Shown piece by piece: positions 14,635 to 24,600 of a stretch of DNA of 26,427 nt (position 1 is the first letter of the stretch; every line of letters starts with the position of its first letter). A program made the position numbers and the translations under genes. The notes beneath the pieces are model-generated. The model ran no database searches, was not told the DNA's origin, and worked only from the letters and a program-made list of their open reading frames with translations. This DNA is from CAZTQN01 sp964615765 (GTDB lineage Bacteria > Planctomycetota > Phycisphaerae > Phycisphaerales > UBA1924): positions 1 through 26,427 of the forward strand of contig CAZTQN010000045.1 of NCBI GenBank assembly GCA_964615765.1. Direction: 5' to 3'.

Positions 14635-15219
14635 TCACTGGAGCGTCGGTCGCAGATCGGGGTCGAGCAGGCGACGCAGGGCGGCGCGGGCCGCGTTCAG
14701 GCGTCGGCGGAAGTCGCTCGTGGTGATCTCGAGCAGGTTCGCGGCGGCGTGGCAGGGCATGCCTTCGACATCGGCCAGCACGAGCACCAGCCGGCGATCA
14801 ACGGGGAGTTGCCCGAGGCGGCGCTCGATCAGCCGCTGACCTTCCGGGCTTGCGAGGAACGACGCGGCGTCGGCACGCCAGGCGGCCGGGGGCGTGGTCC
14901 AGGCACCGTCGTCGTCGAAGGCATGCTCGTTGGAGGATGTCGTTGAGCGGGTGAGGTTGGCGCGCAGGATGCAGGCGTTCAGGGTGGCGCGACGCAGCCA
15001 CGCGCGGATGGCGTCGTTTCCGTTCAAAACGTCCAGGACGCGGTGCGTCTCGGCAAACGCGTCCTGGACGGCCGCCGCGGCGGCGGCTCGATCAACGCAC
15101 AGCCGACAGGCCAAGGTGTACATCGATCCTCCCAGCTCCCGCACCAGTCGCTCCCACGGGTCCGACTCTGCGCCGCGCCGCGCGGAATCGTCCAAAAGGT
15201 TCACTTCGCAGTAGCCCAT
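14635..15219 (-). CDS. ECF-type RNA polymerase sigma factor
   Basis: The 194-residue product has two sigma regions. Region 2 spans about residues 23-84 (WERLVRELGGSMYTLACRLCVDRAAAAAAVQDAFAETHRVL...AWLRRATLNACI). Region 4 spans about residues 125-190 (LIERRLGQLPVDRRLVLVLADVEGMPCHAAANLLEITTSDFRRRLNAARAALRRLL) and forms the helix-turn-helix that reads the -35 element. The linker is acidic and aromatic. The start ATG 15219 has GGGAG about eight bases upstream. No anti-sigma factor gene is adjacent on this strand, and the promoter it recognises is unknown. It is divergent from a second sigma factor gene, with 159 bases between. Confidence 0.85.
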   Translation of the reverse strand: MGYCEVNLLDDSARRGAESDPWERLVRELGGSMYTLACRLCVDRAAAAAAVQDAFAETHRVLDVLNGNDAIRAWLRRATLNACILRANLTRSTTSSNEHAFDDDGAWTTPPAAWRADAASFLASPEGQRLIERRLGQLPVDRRLVLVLADVEGMPCHAAANLLEITTSDFRRRLNAARAALRRLLDPDLRPTLQ

Positions 15220-15378
15220 GGCGCTTTTCTCCCGCACAGCCGCGACTTGGCACCCGTTCCCGACATCACAGAAAACGTTGCGGGGCGCGAGACTCGCCCC
15301 CCTTTGCTGGAGAAAAATCGCGACCTTGAGCGAGGTGCCTGAGACGGGGTCGGGGGCCGAGCGGCGCGACGGCGACAC
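15220..15378. other. Divergent spacer between two ECF sigma factor genes
   Basis: This spacer should hold both promoters. An inverted repeat, GGGGCG (15282-15287) / CGCCCC (15295-15300), sits near its middle, and short A and T tracts flank it (GAAAAC and GAGAAAAATC). I could not identify a clear housekeeping or ECF promoter on either strand. Confidence 0.4.
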
Positions 15379-16014
15379 ATGGTGTGGCGGAACGAACCGG
15401 ACGCAACGGTCACCCGGCTTTTGCACGCATGGCGTGACGGTGACTCCACGGCCCCGGATGTTCTGCTGACGCTGCTGTACTCGGACCTGCGGGCCCTGGC
15501 GGCCCATAAGCTCGGCTCGCCCAACCCGCCGGGGACGCTGCAGCCCACCGAACTCGTTCACGATGCGTACATCCGCCTGATCGGCTCGGCGGAGCGCGGG
15601 TGGAACGACCGGCGCCACTTCATCGCCTCGGCGGTCGCCGCGATGCGCTCGGTCATTGTCGACCGGGCCCGGGCCCGTGCGTCGCTCAAGCGCGGCGGGC
15701 CTGGGGGCGAGGGCGTGACGCCGACGTCCTGCCCGATCGAAGTGCCCGCCGCGGAACTGGCGGGCGACGAAGTGCTCGCGGCCCATGCGGCGATCCAGCG
15801 GCTGGAAGCGATTGACCCGCGGGCGGCCTCCGTGCTCACGCTGCGCTGCTTCGGGGGCTTGAGCCTGGCGCAGGTGGCGCTGGTGCTGGACATCTCTGAA
15901 CGCGTGGCCCGCCGGGACTGGGAGTTCTCGCGCCGGTGGTTGCGTGTCGCGCTCTCGGACTCCCCCACTTCTCCGCCGCCCGACGGCGGGAAAGGCTCCC
16001 ATGGACACCCGTGA
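15379..16014 (+). CDS. ECF sigma factor of the planctomycete kinase-linked type
   Basis: The 211-residue product starts WRNEPDATVTRLLHAWRDGD, then has LLYSDLRALAAHKL, the PTELVHDAYIRLIG segment of region 2, and RHFIASAVAAMRSVIVDRARARASLKRGG. Region 4 covers about residues 130-190 (RLEAIDPRAASVLTLRCFGGLSLAQVALVLDISERVARRDWEFSRRWLR). This order matches the expanded sigma-70-like ECF family of planctomycetes that is often coded next to Ser/Thr kinases. The start ATG 15379 has no Shine-Dalgarno sequence. The end overlaps the kinase start by 14 bases, so both are made from one transcript and the kinase probably controls, or is controlled with, this sigma factor. Confidence 0.88.
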   Translation: MVWRNEPDATVTRLLHAWRDGDSTAPDVLLTLLYSDLRALAAHKLGSPNPPGTLQPTELVHDAYIRLIGSAERGWNDRRHFIASAVAAMRSVIVDRARARASLKRGGPGGEGVTPTSCPIEVPAAELAGDEVLAAHAAIQRLEAIDPRAASVLTLRCFGGLSLAQVALVLDISERVARRDWEFSRRWLRVALSDSPTSPPPDGGKGSHGHP

Positions 16015-18523
16015 GTCCTACACCAAACTCCGGGCGGAGTTCGATCGCCTCATCGAACTGCCGCCGGGTGAGCGCGAGGCGGAACTGGCCCGACTGAGGG
16101 AAGAAGATGCGGACCTGGCGGCGGCGCTCGCTCCGCTGCTATCGGAAGAGCCGGACGCGAAGGTGGTGCTGGCGGCGGAGCGGGGCGAGGCGACGGGGAT
16201 GTCGCCGCAGACCTGCGGGGTGTACGAACTGCTGGAGGTGCTCGGGGCGGGCGGGATGGGGGTTGTGTACCGGGCGGTGCAGCGGGAGCCGTTCCCGCGG
16301 ACGGTGGCGGTGAAGATGCTGGGGCTGGCCCGCCCGTCGCCGCGGCTGGAAGCGCGGTTCGAGCTGGAACGTGCGGCGCTGGCGCGGCTGGACCATCCGA
16401 ATATCGCGCACGTGCTGGACGCCGGGGTGAACACGTCCGGGCAGCCGTACATCGTGATGGAGTACGTCGACGGCGTGCCCATCAACCGGTTCGTGCGGGA
16501 TGACAACCCGGGGCTGGAAGTGGTGCTGGACCTGTTCATCGCGGTCTGCCGCGCGGTGCAGCACGCGCACGACCGCGGCGTGCTGCACCGCGACATCAAG
16601 CCGTCGAACATCCTCGTGACGCGCGTCGACGGGGCGCCGACGCCGAAGCTGATCGACCTGGGCGTGACGCGCTTGCTCGAGCCGGTGGACGCGGACTCGC
16701 GGATGACGCTCGGGGGGGAACTGCTCGGGACGCCGGAGTACATGAGCCCCGAGCAGGCCGACACCGTCGATGGCGATATCGACGTGCGCTCGGACGTGTA
16801 CAGCCTGGGCGTGGTCCTGTACGAACTGGTGACGGGGGAACTGCCGATCCCGTCGGCGGTGGTGCGGAAGGCGGGGCGGTCGGGGCTGTCGGCGGCGATT
16901 CGCGGGGCGAAGGTCAGCCCGCCGAGCCGGACGCGCGGCACGGGCGGCTTCAACGACCTTGACGCGGTGATTCTCAAGTCGCTGTCCGTCGACCGGGACA
17001 TGCGGTACGCCTCGTCGCGCGACCTTGCCGATGACCTCGAGCGGGTGCGCCGGCACGAGCCCGTGATCGCGCACGCGCCCTCGCGGGTGTACCGCGTGCG
17101 GAAGTTTGCGCGGCGGAACGTCGTGCCGCTGTTGGCGGTGGCGGGCGTAACGGCCTCGCTGATCGGCGGGCTGGCGTTCGCGCTGGTCGGGATGAATCAG
17201 GCGCGGGCGTCGGAACGCGCTGCACGCGAAGCGCTGGCGCAGGCGTCGACCGAGCGCGACCGGGCCCGCGAAGCCCACGCCGACGCGGAGAAGTTCGGGG
17301 CGTACATCCGCGACATGCTGTGGACGACGGACCCGACGTGCCTGAGCGGGGCGACGACGATGCGGGAGTCGATCGTGCGCAGCAGCGACCGGTTCCTGGC
17401 CAGGCCGCCTTCGAGCAGCCCGCTGCGGGCGCGCGTGGCGCTGGCCGTGGCCCGCCCGCTGGTGATCACGGGCGAGCACGAGCGGGCCGAGAAGATGCTG
17501 AGCATGGCCATCCAGGAAATGGAGCAGGCCGAGGGTCCGCCGGACGCGCTGGCGTACGACCGGATGCGGCTGGCATTCTCGACCTTCGCGGACCTGCGCG
17601 AGCAGCAGAACCGTGCCCGCGAGGCGTACGACCTGCGGATGAAGGCGCTCGACGCGGCCCGGCAAGCGAAGAACCCGCAGTCGCTGGGCGTCGCGCTCGT
17701 GTTCGCGGCCCTCAGCATCAAGGAACTCGGCGACTTCGAGTCCGCCGAGGCGATGCAGCGGGAGTTGATCGACCAGGTCGTGGTGCAGAAACGCGACCCG
17801 CGCGTGCTGACCGAGATGCGGCTGCACTTGCTGCTGACGATGACCGCCGCGCGGCAGTGGGACCGGGCCCTGGCGCTCGGGCGAGAACTGGTCGGGGAAC
17901 GCCGCGCCATCGGCGTGAAGAACGACCCGTTCCTGATGAACATCCTGAGCGAGACGGGACACGCGGCGATGCAGATGGGGCACATGGACGAAGCGAAGTC
18001 GCTTCTGGAAGAAGCCCTCTCGATCAACGACGCGGGGAGATTCCCGGACAACGGGGCGCTGTGGTGCCAGGCGCTGATGTGGCGGCTGGAGGCGAGCACC
18101 CGGGGCGTGGACGCCGCGCTCGCGCAGGCGGAGCAGACGCTGGCGCCGCACCTGGCGCCCGGGTCGCCGCACGAGTCGTCGGCGCTCACGGCGAAGATGG
18201 CGATGGTGCAGATGCTTGTCGACGCGGGGCGCGGCCCGCAAGCCGTCGAGATGGCCAAGGCCGTGTGCGCCCGGCTCGATGAACTGACGCCGGGTCAGTC
18301 GTGGTTCGCGTACGAGACGGCGGCGACGATCGTCGGCCCAGCGCTCCCGTTCGATGAGCACGCGGCGTGGTATCGCACGGCGGGCGAGCGGCTGCGCGGC
18401 GTCGCCGGGGATGACTGGCGCGGGCTGGAGCGGCTGGAAGAGCGGGCGCGGAAGGATTTGGCGGCTCGCGACGCGGCGGCGGCGGCCACGTGGCGGCTTC
18501 GTGCCGCCCGCGATGATCGCTGA
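16001..18523 (+). CDS. Membrane Ser/Thr protein kinase with C-terminal TPR-like repeat domain
   Basis: The 840-residue product has a kinase domain at about residues 75-350: the glycine loop GAGGMG (82-87), VAVK with Lys105, HRDIKPSN with the catalytic Asp198, DLG (219-221) in place of DFG, and GTPEYMSPEQ as activation-segment anchor. A transmembrane helix follows at about 374-397 (VVPLLAVAGVTASLIGGLAFALVGM). Then come a charged, probably coiled segment (ASERAAREALAQASTERDRAREAHADAEKF) and about 400 residues of helical repeats in TPR style (for example ERAEKMLSMAIQEMEQAEG, FESAEAMQRELIDQVV and MDEAKSLLEEALSI). By topology the repeats are probably outside the cytoplasm and the kinase inside. 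The start ATG 16001 has GGAAAGG upstream and lies within the sigma factor gene end. It is the second gene of a sigma-kinase pair. Confidence 0.9.
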   Translation: MDTRESYTKLRAEFDRLIELPPGEREAELARLREEDADLAAALAPLLSEEPDAKVVLAAERGEATGMSPQTCGVYELLEVLGAGGMGVVYRAVQREPFPRTVAVKMLGLARPSPRLEARFELERAALARLDHPNIAHVLDAGVNTSGQPYIVMEYVDGVPINRFVRDDNPGLEVVLDLFIAVCRAVQHAHDRGVLHRDIKPSNILVTRVDGAPTPKLIDLGVTRLLEPVDADSRMTLGGELLGTPEYMSPEQADTVDGDIDVRSDVYSLGVVLYELVTGELPIPSAVVRKAGRSGLSAAIRGAKVSPPSRTRGTGGFNDLDAVILKSLSVDRDMRYASSRDLADDLERVRRHEPVIAHAPSRVYRVRKFARRNVVPLLAVAGVTASLIGGLAFALVGMNQARASERAAREALAQASTERDRAREAHADAEKFGAYIRDMLWTTDPTCLSGATTMRESIVRSSDRFLARPPSSSPLRARVALAVARPLVITGEHERAEKMLSMAIQEMEQAEGPPDALAYDRMRLAFSTFADLREQQNRAREAYDLRMKALDAARQAKNPQSLGVALVFAALSIKELGDFESAEAMQRELIDQVVVQKRDPRVLTEMRLHLLLTMTAARQWDRALALGRELVGERRAIGVKNDPFLMNILSETGHAAMQMGHMDEAKSLLEEALSINDAGRFPDNGALWCQALMWRLEASTRGVDAALAQAEQTLAPHLAPGSPHESSALTAKMAMVQMLVDAGRGPQAVEMAKAVCARLDELTPGQSWFAYETAATIVGPALPFDEHAAWYRTAGERLRGVAGDDWRGLERLEERARKDLAARDAAAAATWRLRAARDDR

Positions 18524-18524
18524 A

Positions 18525-18609
18525 TGCCGGTGACAGGAATCGAACCTGCACGGGGGTTGAGCCCGGCGGATTTTGAATCCGCTGCGTCTGCCAGTTCCGC
18601 CACACCGGC
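18525..18609 (-). tRNA. tRNA-Leu (anticodon CAA)
   Basis: On the minus strand it folds as an 85-nucleotide class II tRNA. The acceptor stem is GCCGGTG / CACCGGC, the anticodon stem GCGGA / TCCGC with loop TTCAAAA (anticodon CAA, reads UUG), followed by a long variable arm and T loop TTCGATT. The discriminator is A. CCA is not encoded. Its 3' end lies one base from the kinase stop codon on the other strand. Confidence 0.96.
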
Positions 18610-18692
18610 GCTTGGGGGCGAACGCACGAGGTTAGGCGTTCGAGCCCGCGACGGGCGAGCGGGTCAGGGGACGCTGCTCAAAGGCCCGCTTA
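18610..18692 (-). other. Spacer between the giant protein gene and tRNA-Leu
   Basis: Two small inverted repeats are present: AACGC (18621-18625) / GCGTT (18636-18640) and GCCCG (18644-18648) / CGGGC (18652-18656). They could end the long upstream transcript before the tRNA. TAACCT on the minus strand is a possible -10 for the tRNA, without a good -35. Confidence 0.35.
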
Positions 18693-21600
18693 TTACGGGC
18701 AAGCGGTGAAGTAGCGGGCGAGGAACTCGAACACGTCCTGCGTGGTGAGCAGTCCGTCGCCGTTGAAGTCCGTCGCGCAACCGGGCACGCTGCCGGTGCC
18801 GCCGCCGGGTCCGGGTGAGCCGAGCGCGGGAGCGTCGGGGCGGCGGAAGATGCGGAAGGCGTAGTCGATGCCGGTTTCGACCCACTGCTCGCCGACGGGG
18901 CGGGTGAAGTCGAGGCGTGCGCCCGGGGAGATGCGCACGGAGCAGGTGCGCTTGCAGTCCGCCGCGCGAGCGAAGTAGGAGCGCGTGTTGAGAACATCGC
19001 CGGAAATAGCGCCGGCGGACAGCCAGTAGTCCTTGCCGCCCACGAGCGACCAGTTGACGCCGGTGAGGATGAGGCGCTGGCCCGGGAGTTCGACGCCATC
19101 GATGATCACGGAGCGGCCGATGGGCTCGCTGCGCGTAACGCGGGCGGAATAAAGCGGCGTGCCCGCGGGCAGGCGGCACAGGTTGTCGTAGATCTCGATG
19201 AAACCCTGCACGGGGTCGCAGTTGGTGTACACGACGGCCTCGATGTAGCAGATCTCGGCGGTGGTGCACGGCTTGATCAGGAAGTTGTCTGCGGCGCGGG
19301 GCTGGGGGTGCATGCCGGCGTTGGCGCCGGACATCGTGCCCGCGGGAACGGCGTTGGCGCCTTCGCCGACGCTGGGCGGGGCGGCCTTGCCGTTGTCCCA
19401 CACCAGCGGGCAGGCCTCGCCAGCGAGTTTGAAGGCGAAGTTCACGCAGCCGATGCAGCACTCGCCCACGCTCTGCCACGGCTCGTACTGGAAGTTGGGC
19501 CATGATGAGCTGGGCAGGCCGATGGTCTTCTTGGGCGGCGCACCGATGACGGCGCCGGGCACGCCGGGCGGGCTGGTGGCGGCCCAGTAGGACGAGTCGA
19601 CCCCTTGCCCGTCGGTCACGCCGATGAGCGAGACCCAGTACGACCGCCCGCCTTCGAGATACAGCGGGTCGCTGCAGAAAGAGAAGGAGTAGGTGACCAG
19701 GTCAAAGCCGGCGGCGGCGGGAACTGTGCTGACGATGGTGGAGGCGGTGAAGGTGCGGATGGGCAACGGTCCCGGCATGCCGTCGCAATCTTCGTAGAAC
19801 TCAAGGCGGGCCTTGCGCACGCTGGGGAGCGAGTTGGTGAGCATGCTGCCGGTGAAGCCGAAGATGCGGTGGATCGCGCCGGGCAGGAGGTAGAAGTCGT
19901 CGGCGACTTTGGCGCCGGTGGGGACGCCGCCGCCGAGGTGTGAGAGCTGGCCGTCGACGTCGGACCCGGCGGCGGGGTCGGGCGCGTCGCCGTTGGTCCA
20001 GTAGCAGGCGCAGGAGTCGAGCAGGCCGTCGAGGTTGCAGTCGGTGCCGAGGCCGGCGGCGACGTCGCAGGAGTCCGGCAGGCCGTTGCGGTTGCAGTCG
20101 CCGGCGAGGACGGTGACGCGTGCGAAGCAGGTGGAGGAGAGGCCGTCGGAGTAGGTCACGGTGATGCGGACGGGTGTCTCGCCGATGGGCAGTTCACGGG
20201 AGAGGTCGACGCTGCTGGTGATGCTCGCGGAGGCGCCGGGGCCGGGCTGGTTGGGTGTGCGGTTGATCTGGTCGATCGGGACGATGCGCGAGACGCACGC
20301 CGTGCGTGCGTCGATGACGACATCGCGGCAGACGGCGGCGGGACGCACGATGATCGAGAAGGTGCGCGCGGCGGAGAGGTCGATGCCGCCGTTGGCGGTG
20401 CCGCCGCTGTCGCGGACGCGGACGCGGAAGGTCGCCACGCCGAAGCCGGTGGAGGCGACGGAGTACGTCAGGCGGCCATCGGGAGCGACGGCGGGCGGAA
20501 CGGTGAACAGGGCGCTGTTGCTGACCTGATCGACCAGATACGCGGCGGCGGTCTGGCTCTGCTCGCCCGGCTCGCCGGGGTTGAACGCGGTGACCCACGC
20601 GGGCACGGCGATGGGGCCGCTGCCTTCGAGCACGGCGGGCGGGTCGAAGGCGTCGAACGCCGGCGGGTCGTTGACGGGGTTCACGCGGACGGTGATGGTG
20701 ACAGGCGCGGAGAGGTCGACCCCGCCGTCGGCGGTGCCGCCAGAGTCGCGCACGCGGAGCTGGAAGGTCGCGACGCCGCTGGCGTTGGCCGCGGGGCGAT
20801 AGGCGAGCGTGCCCGCGGGCGAGACGAACGGCGCTTCGGCGAACAGCGCGGCGTTGGTGAGCCCGGCGACCTGGTACTCGAGCGCCGTCTGGCTCGATTC
20901 GTTCGACGGGCCGGGCGTCATCGAGGCCCAGTTCACGAGCACGACCTGCGACGCGTCCTCATTCACGGCGGGCGGATCGCTGGCGATCGCGGTCGGGGCG
21001 TCGTTGACGGGCGTGACGGTGATGGTCGCGCCGGTGGGCGGGTTGTCGATGCCGGCGTCGGTCGCGCCGATTGCAGCGGCGACGCTGAGCGAGACGGGGC
21101 CGTTGAAGTCGGGCGCGGGGCGGTAGCGCAGGCCCGCCGCGGCCTGGGCGGCGGTGATGAACTGCCCAACGGCGACGGGCGTGACGCCGTCGGCGAGCAG
21201 GAGCTGCCCGGACGAGAGCGTGGCGATCTTGAAGTGCGAAACTTCCGAGCCGTTGCCGGCGTTCCGCGTGATGATCACGCCGGCGGTGCTGAGCGTGTCT
21301 TCGAGCGTGGTGAGCCCGGTGACGCTGGGCGGGAGGGCGGCCTGCCCGACGAGGATCTGCGCGGTGGCGATGTCGCCGCCGAGGGCGGAGTCGCTCGGTG
21401 CGGTGGCGGCGCGGACGCTGAGCGTGCCGGTGCCGACGAAGCCGGGCGTGGGCGTGAAGCGCAGGCCGAGAACGCCGTTGGCCGCGGTGACGAAGCCGCC
21501 CACGGGCACGGGCGTGACACCGTCGGGCTCGAACGCGGCGCCGCCGGAGACGGCGACGAGGCGGAAGTGCGTGACTTCCGGGCCGTCGACCGGGCTGCGC

Positions 21601-24600
21601 GAGATGACCAGGCCGTCGCTGGTCTGGCGGCCTTGCGTGGTGACGGCGTTGGTGATGCTCGGGGTATCGGCGACGGGCGCGAGGTCGATCGCCGCGGCGG
21701 ACGGTTCGGACTCGTCGGCGCCGTCGGTGACGCTGAACGTGAAGGCGCCGACGGCGGCGCCGAACGCATTCGCCGGCGGGCGGAAGACGACGCGATTCTG
21801 CGTGTCGGTCAGCAGTTCCCCGGCGGCCACGGGCGCGAGCGAGCCGAACTGCAGCAGCGCCCCGCGAGCAGGAAGCGAGGCGACGCGGGCGCGGAGCACG
21901 GCGTCCGGATCGGCGTCGACGCCGGTGAGCGTGACGACCACGTCGGAGTCTTCAACACCGGACGCGAGCGACGGCGAGGCCAGCGGAGCCGTGTTCACAC
22001 CGACGGCCCGCGCGAACTCGCTGGTGCCGAGAGCCTGGCTGGACGCGCCGGGGATGCTGCGCGAGGCGGACGCGGCGTCGGTCGCCGTCGCGGTGATGAA
22101 CGGGTGGGTCTGCTCCGGGGCTTTGCTGAAGGTGAAGTCGCCGGTGCGACCCGTGGAGTCGGTCGAGACGGTGACGGCGCCGATCCACCGGGCCCCTTCG
22201 CCGAAGCCGGAGGGGTCGGGCGTGGCGCTCTCGAAAAACTCGACGCGGTAGGTGGTTGACGGCAGGGCTTCGAGCGCGGCGGTGATGACGCCGGACGAGG
22301 AGACCGAGCGGATCACCGGGGCGTTCTGCAGGTTGTTCGGGCCGGCGCGAACGACGCCGACGGGACCGTTGGGCGTGACACCGTCGTCGGCGAGGTCGAT
22401 GCCCAGACCCAGATTGTCGGCGATGACGTTGCCGAGGATGGCGTGCCCGCGGGTGCCATTGTCGACCACGATGACGCCGGCGGCATTGCGAGCGATGACG
22501 TTGGCGTCGCTCGGCGTGAGGCCGCCGATGGTCGCGCCGGTCGCGCCGCCGGCGATGAGCACGCCGGGGCCGGCGTTGCCGAGCGCGGTGTCGGCGGCGT
22601 TGACGCCGATGCGGTTGTTGACGATGACGGTATCGGTCGCGCCGGCGCCGGTGATCTCGATGCCCGGGCCGGCGTTGCCGGCGATGATGTTCTGCTGCAG
22701 GCCGGGCCCGCCGACGCGGGCGGCGGGGGCGTCGTCGATGATGATCCCGCCCAATGTGTTCGGGACCGCGGTCAGCGTGTCGGCGGTGAGGCCGACGGTG
22801 TTGCCGCTGATGCTGACGTTGGTGGTCGCCGCGCCGCGGACGACGACGCCGCGTCCGGTGCTAGCGGCGATGGTGTTGCCGCGGCGGGTGTCGGCGGGGG
22901 ATTGATCGCCCAGCGTGCCGACGCGCGTGAACGCGGCCCCGCCCTCGATGACCAGGCCGTGCCCGGCGTTGGGACGCGGCGTGCGCCCGTCGGGGCCAAG
23001 ACCGATGATGTTCTGCTGCACGACGGAGCCGGCGCTGTCGGGCCCGGCGATGCGGACGCCGTCGCCGCGGTTGCCGGCGACGATGTTGCCCGCGCCGGGC
23101 ACGCCGCCGCCGACAGTGGTGGTGGTGGCGTTGTCGACGACAATGCCGTCGGTGTTTGGCAGCACAGCGTCGCCGAGGGCGGTGAGCCCGATGATGTTGC
23201 CGCCGACGGAGTTGCCGGCGCCGGTGCCGGTGGAGACGAGCACGCCGGTGCCGAGGTTGCCGGAGATGACGTTGCGAGCAGCGGCGGGCACGGCGATGCC
23301 CAGGCCGACGCCGACGCGGTTGTTGGCGGCGAGCCGATCGACCCAGACGCCGGTGGCGTTGGGCATGGGCGTGACGCCGTCGCGCGAGACGCCGATGAGA
23401 TTGCCGCAGACGGCGTTGCTGTTGGACTGGATGTACACGCCCGCGCGGACGCCCGCGAGGACGGAGCCGACGATGACGTTCCCCTCGGCGGCGTCGTTGA
23501 CGCCGTCGGCGTTGGTGCCGATCACGCTGGCGTTGGCGCCGCTGAAGATGGCGACGCCGGCCTGGTGGTTGGGCTTGGGCGTGACGCCGTCGGGCGCGAG
23601 CCCGAACCAGCAGCCGTACACCCACACGCGGATGCCGGTGGCGGTGCGGATGGAGAGCCCGATGCCGTCGAGCCCTGGGTCGGGCTGGGCGGCGGGGTCG
23701 GGCGCGCGGAACGCGTTGATCGCGAGGCCGCGGACGATGCTGTCGGGCCCGCGGAGTTCAAGGCCGGTGCCGACGACGTTGCCGCCGTCGAGTTCGACCA
23801 CGGGCGGGCCGACATAGGACGTGCCGATCTGGCTCCAGCCGTCGATGAAGACGCGGCGGTTGACGGGCGGGAGCGCGCTGGCGAGGGCGATGCGCCGGAT
23901 GGTGCCGGCGGCGTTGATGCGGAAGCGGACGAAGCCGCCCCCAGCGAGGTTGTTGTCGGTGATGGCCTGGCGGAGCGAGCCGGGCCCGGCGTTGCCGAGG
24001 TTGGAGACGATGAACTGCGAGGTTTCGAAGGCGCCGATGTCGGGGATGGAGACGAAGTCGAAGTTGCCGTCGGCGGGGCGGGGCTGGCCGCGTTGATCGA
24101 CGGGCGGCGCGTCGGTGGGGGAGCCGGCGTCGAGCGCGGGGGAATCGGGACGGAGGGAGAAGGTGGGCGTGGGCCCGCCGAGATCGCCCATGGGGGCCAG
24201 GCGCGGGTCGTTGACGCCGACGATGTTGCCGTCGACGCCGTGGACGAAGCCGCCGCCGGTGCCGATGAGGTTGTTGTTGCCGGCGATGATCTGCGCGTCG
24301 GCGAGGTCGCGGAAAGCCGGGCCGCTGGCGTTGCCGGAGAGGATCGTGCCGCGAACGGTGGGCGATGGCCCACCGACGACGCGGAGGACGGACTTGGCGG
24401 CGACCGGGACGAGCGACCCGACGAGTGTGTTCTGCGTGATGGTGCAGTGGCGGAGCAGGACCTGGGCCCCGCGAGCGTCGAGCACGGCGCCGTCCTCGGC
24501 GACGTTGCCGGCAAAGGTGGAGTTGTCGATGGTGACCGACCCGCCGAGCGCGTCGATGTGGACGGCCCCGCCGGTGCCGGTGGGCGGGACGGTGTTGCCG

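Noticed and set aside
16139..18361. A 740-codon minus-strand frame opposite the kinase gene
   Set aside because: His/Arg/Val-rich shadow of the kinase and repeat codons, with no start signal or domain.
20343..21670. The regular DNA repeats, considered as a CRISPR array or satellite
   Set aside because: Repeat units are about 330 bp, in frame and diverged, with no short spacers; they encode beta-sandwich protein domains.
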